Made by a program: the position numbers and the translations under genes. Source: Anaerolineales bacterium (GTDB lineage Bacteria; Chloroflexota; Anaerolineae; Anaerolineales; UBA4823). From it: 7,193 bases of DNA. Below the pieces are notes generated by a model. It saw only the letters and a program-made list of their open reading frames with translations, had not been told where the DNA came from and ran no database searches. Of the stretch, positions 5,922-7,193 are shown piece after piece; the stretch's first letter is position 1, and each line of letters begins with the position of its first letter. The stretch lies in contig JALHTN010000456.1 of NCBI GenBank assembly GCA_022865865.1, positions 1 through 7,193 of the forward strand. Reading direction: 5' to 3'.

Positions 5922-5925
5922 TTGA

Positions 5926-6570
5926 ATGGAAATCAATTGGTATGGTCTTTCTTGTTTTCGGCTCACCGAACGGGGAATGGCCACAGTGGTCATCGACCCA
6001 TACGATCATAACATTGCTGGTTTCGAACCACTCAAATTGCGGGGTGAAATTGTAACCGTGAGCCATGATGCTCCAGGACACAATTTCATCTCAGCCATTA
6101 AGGGGCGCAACCGAGTCATCAGCGGTCCTGGTGAGTTTGAGATTGGCGGGGTATTCATTACCGGAGTGCAAACCAACAGAAAAACGAAACTATCATCCAA
6201 AGAACTGCGCAACACCTTGTACGTATATGATTACGATGGAATTACCGTAGCCCATTTAGGTGATATACAAGAAGTCCCCAGCCAAACAGAAGTAGAAAAC
6301 TTAGGTGGCGTCAATGTGGTTTTGATACCCGTTGGTGGGGGTGGCAGTTTAAACGCCGCAAAAGCAGCCGAGATCGTCAGCTTGCTGGAACCTGGAATTG
6401 TCATCCCGATGCACTACCAGCTGCCTGAAAGCAAGGTTGATTTATCTCCCCTGAGTAGATTTTTAAAGGAAATGGGTGTCGGAGAAATTGACCCAATCCC
6501 TTCATTGAAAGTCACCAGCTCATCTGTTCCCTCAGAAGCTCACGTCGTTGTGTTAGAACACAAGCATTAA
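5926..6570 (+). CDS. Metallo-beta-lactamase-fold hydrolase-like protein (COG2220 type) with a degenerate metal motif
   Basis: The product has 214 residues with no signal peptide, so it is cytoplasmic. It opens with WYGLSCFRL, the usual first strand of this family (commonly W-x-GHSCFR; here Leu8 replaces the His). TVVIDPYD, VTVSHDAPGHN, GPGEFEIGGV, VAHLGDI, VLIPVGGGGSLN and VIPMHYQL follow in family order. In place of HxHxDH it has His47-Asp-Ala49-Pro-Gly51-His52, so the second His and the Asp of the motif are missing. His47, His52, Asp113 in HLGD and His163 in PMHY remain. Members of the fold bind one or two metals and hydrolyse varied substrates. Here at most a reduced metal site seems likely, though I cannot exclude a subfamily-specific site. 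The start at 5926 has AGGAGG four bases upstream. The gene is followed after 20 bp by a small gene, probably co-transcribed. Confidence 0.92.
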   Translation: MEINWYGLSCFRLTERGMATVVIDPYDHNIAGFEPLKLRGEIVTVSHDAPGHNFISAIKGRNRVISGPGEFEIGGVFITGVQTNRKTKLSSKELRNTLYVYDYDGITVAHLGDIQEVPSQTEVENLGGVNVVLIPVGGGGSLNAAKAAEIVSLLEPGIVIPMHYQLPESKVDLSPLSRFLKEMGVGEIDPIPSLKVTSSSVPSEAHVVVLEHKH

Positions 6571-6590
6571 GAGAAACCAGGAGAACGAAT

Positions 6591-6893
6591 GTGACTGTTA
6601 AGTTAATCATGTCTTGGGATATCCTGCCAGGTCGAGAACAGGAATACTTCGAATTCGTGGTTCGTGAGTGGGTGCCTGGTATACAGCGTTTGGGTTTAGA
6701 GCCCACCGATGCCTGGTTCACAATGTATGGAAACCACCCCCAAATTAGTGCTGGAGCACAGATCGCTAACCAGCAAGATTTATCAAATCTCCTAGATTCT
6801 ACCGAATGGCTTACCCTCACCGAGCGCCTGATGAATTTTGTGACAGATTATTCCTATAAAATCGTTCCTGCGCGTAAGGGATTTCAAATGTAG
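6591..6893 (+). CDS. Small conserved-looking protein, possibly a dimeric alpha/beta-barrel (ferredoxin-like) domain
   Basis: The 100-residue product starts at GTG 6591 with AGGAG seven bases upstream. An overlapping ATG at 6589 is in a different frame and meets a stop at once. I do not recognise a named family. The layout is a strand (VKLIMSWDI), a loop (LPGREQEYFEF), a helix (VREWVPGIQRLG), a strand pair (AWFTMYGNHPQISAGAQIA), a helix (DLSNLLDSTEWLTLTERLMNFV) and a final strand (YSYKIVPA). This fits the ferredoxin-like fold of NIPSNAP/Dabb/ABM-type small dimeric proteins. It lies 20 bp after the MBL gene, so the two probably form an operon and may act together. No catalytic residues stand out. 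Confidence 0.85.
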   Translation: MTVKLIMSWDILPGREQEYFEFVVREWVPGIQRLGLEPTDAWFTMYGNHPQISAGAQIANQQDLSNLLDSTEWLTLTERLMNFVTDYSYKIVPARKGFQM

Positions 6894-6907
6894 GTCGTTG
6901 AAATCAA

Positions 6908-6939
6908 TCACCGGTTACCAGCCAATCAGCTAGCGGTGA
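6908..6939. repeat. Short inverted repeat after the small-protein gene
   Basis: TCACCG (6908-6913) and CGGTGA (6934-6939) form a 6-bp inverted pair with a 20-nt loop in the 89-bp gap before mutY. No T-tract follows, so a terminator is not supported. No clear promoter for mutY is visible in this gap either, and read-through from the MBL unit is possible. Confidence 0.2.
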
Positions 6940-6982
6940 ATCCACTCATTCTATTCCTCAACTATATACCCTGAATAACAAA

Positions 6983-7193
6983 ATGGTTACACAGTTCGGA
7001 GATAAACTACTCGACTGGTATCAGACTCGTGCTAGAAGCTTACCCTGGCGCAATAATCTTGATCCCTACCCGGTTTGGGTCTCCGAAGTAATGCTGCAGC
7101 AAACGCGAGTCGAAACCGTTATTCCCTTCTTCGAGCGCTGGATGAAAAGATTTCCCACGCTGAACTCACTGGCACATGCATCCCAACATGAGG
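6983..7193 (+). CDS. mutY: A/G-specific adenine glycosylase MutY, N-terminal part (runs off the window)
   Basis: MutY removes adenine mispaired with 8-oxoguanine or guanine in the base excision repair (GO) system. Only the first 70 codons are present. They include LPWR (20-23) and YPVWVSEVMLQQTRVETV (29-46), which closely match the MutY N-terminus, with Glu35 at the position of the catalytic E. coli Glu37, followed by the FFERWMKRFPTL helix. The iron-sulfur cluster and the 8-oxoG-recognition domain would lie beyond the edge. Its replacement of the Tyr/Lys found in other HhH-GPD enzymes cannot be checked here. The ATG at 6983 is the only usual start codon after the in-frame stop at 6899-6901. 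No clear Shine-Dalgarno precedes it, so initiation may be weak or SD-independent. Confidence 0.95.
   Translation, partial: MVTQFGDKLLDWYQTRARSLPWRNNLDPYPVWVSEVMLQQTRVETVIPFFERWMKRFPTLNSLAHASQHE

Noticed and set aside
5853..5993. N-terminal extension of the ConA-like protein to an ATG at 5993
   Set aside because: It would overlap the start of the MBL gene and both divergent promoters. The extra 47 residues read as antisense MBL sequence, and the TATAAT before 5852 argues for the short form.

Overview
The window looks like ordinary chromosomal sequence from a bacterium with intermediate GC content. My best guess is a member of the Chloroflexota, close to the Anaerolineae. This is an inference from style, not a marker-gene result. 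The style cues are a lipoprotein solute-binding protein with a Pro/Thr-rich linker behind its lipobox, a secreted CAP-domain protein ending in a short FLPxxxK-type tail, and a COG2220-type metallo-beta-lactamase-fold protein. No rRNA or other strong phylogenetic marker is present.

Layout, left to right. Positions 1-1280 (minus) hold most of a type I phosphodiesterase/alkaline-phosphatase-superfamily enzyme whose C-terminus lies outside the window. A divergent intergenic region follows. Next come a sugar-type ABC solute-binding lipoprotein (1426-2931, +) with no permease genes beside it, RNase HI (3011-3448, +), and a secreted CAP-domain protein (3593-4552, +). Facing these is a minus-strand tRNA cluster transcribed in the order Phe(GAA), Gly(GCC), Cys(GCA). 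It has a near-consensus promoter at its head and a clear intrinsic terminator 3 nt after tRNA-Cys. Beyond it lies a minus-strand gene for a concanavalin-A-like-fold protein of unknown function (5076-5852), whose stop codon is embedded in the tRNA promoter's -35 box. A compact divergent promoter region separates that gene from a plus-strand two-gene unit: an MBL-fold protein with a degenerate metal motif (5926-6570) and a roughly 100-residue small protein (6591-6893). The start of mutY (6983 onward) runs off the right edge.

The genes do not form one pathway. Two encode genome-maintenance enzymes (RNase HI, MutY), three tRNAs serve translation, two proteins are exported or cell-surface (solute-binding protein, CAP protein), and three are poorly characterised (ConA-like, MBL-fold, small protein). 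I see no mobile element, CRISPR array, defence island or phage gene. The most interesting points are at small scale: a probable leaderless gene with its -10 box six bases from the ATG, the -35 box of the tRNA promoter overlapping the upstream stop codon, an extended -10 promoter inside the loop of a perfect 12-bp inverted repeat between tRNA genes, a shared CACGATTT motif upstream of two exported-protein genes, and loss of the canonical HxHxDH motif in the MBL protein.
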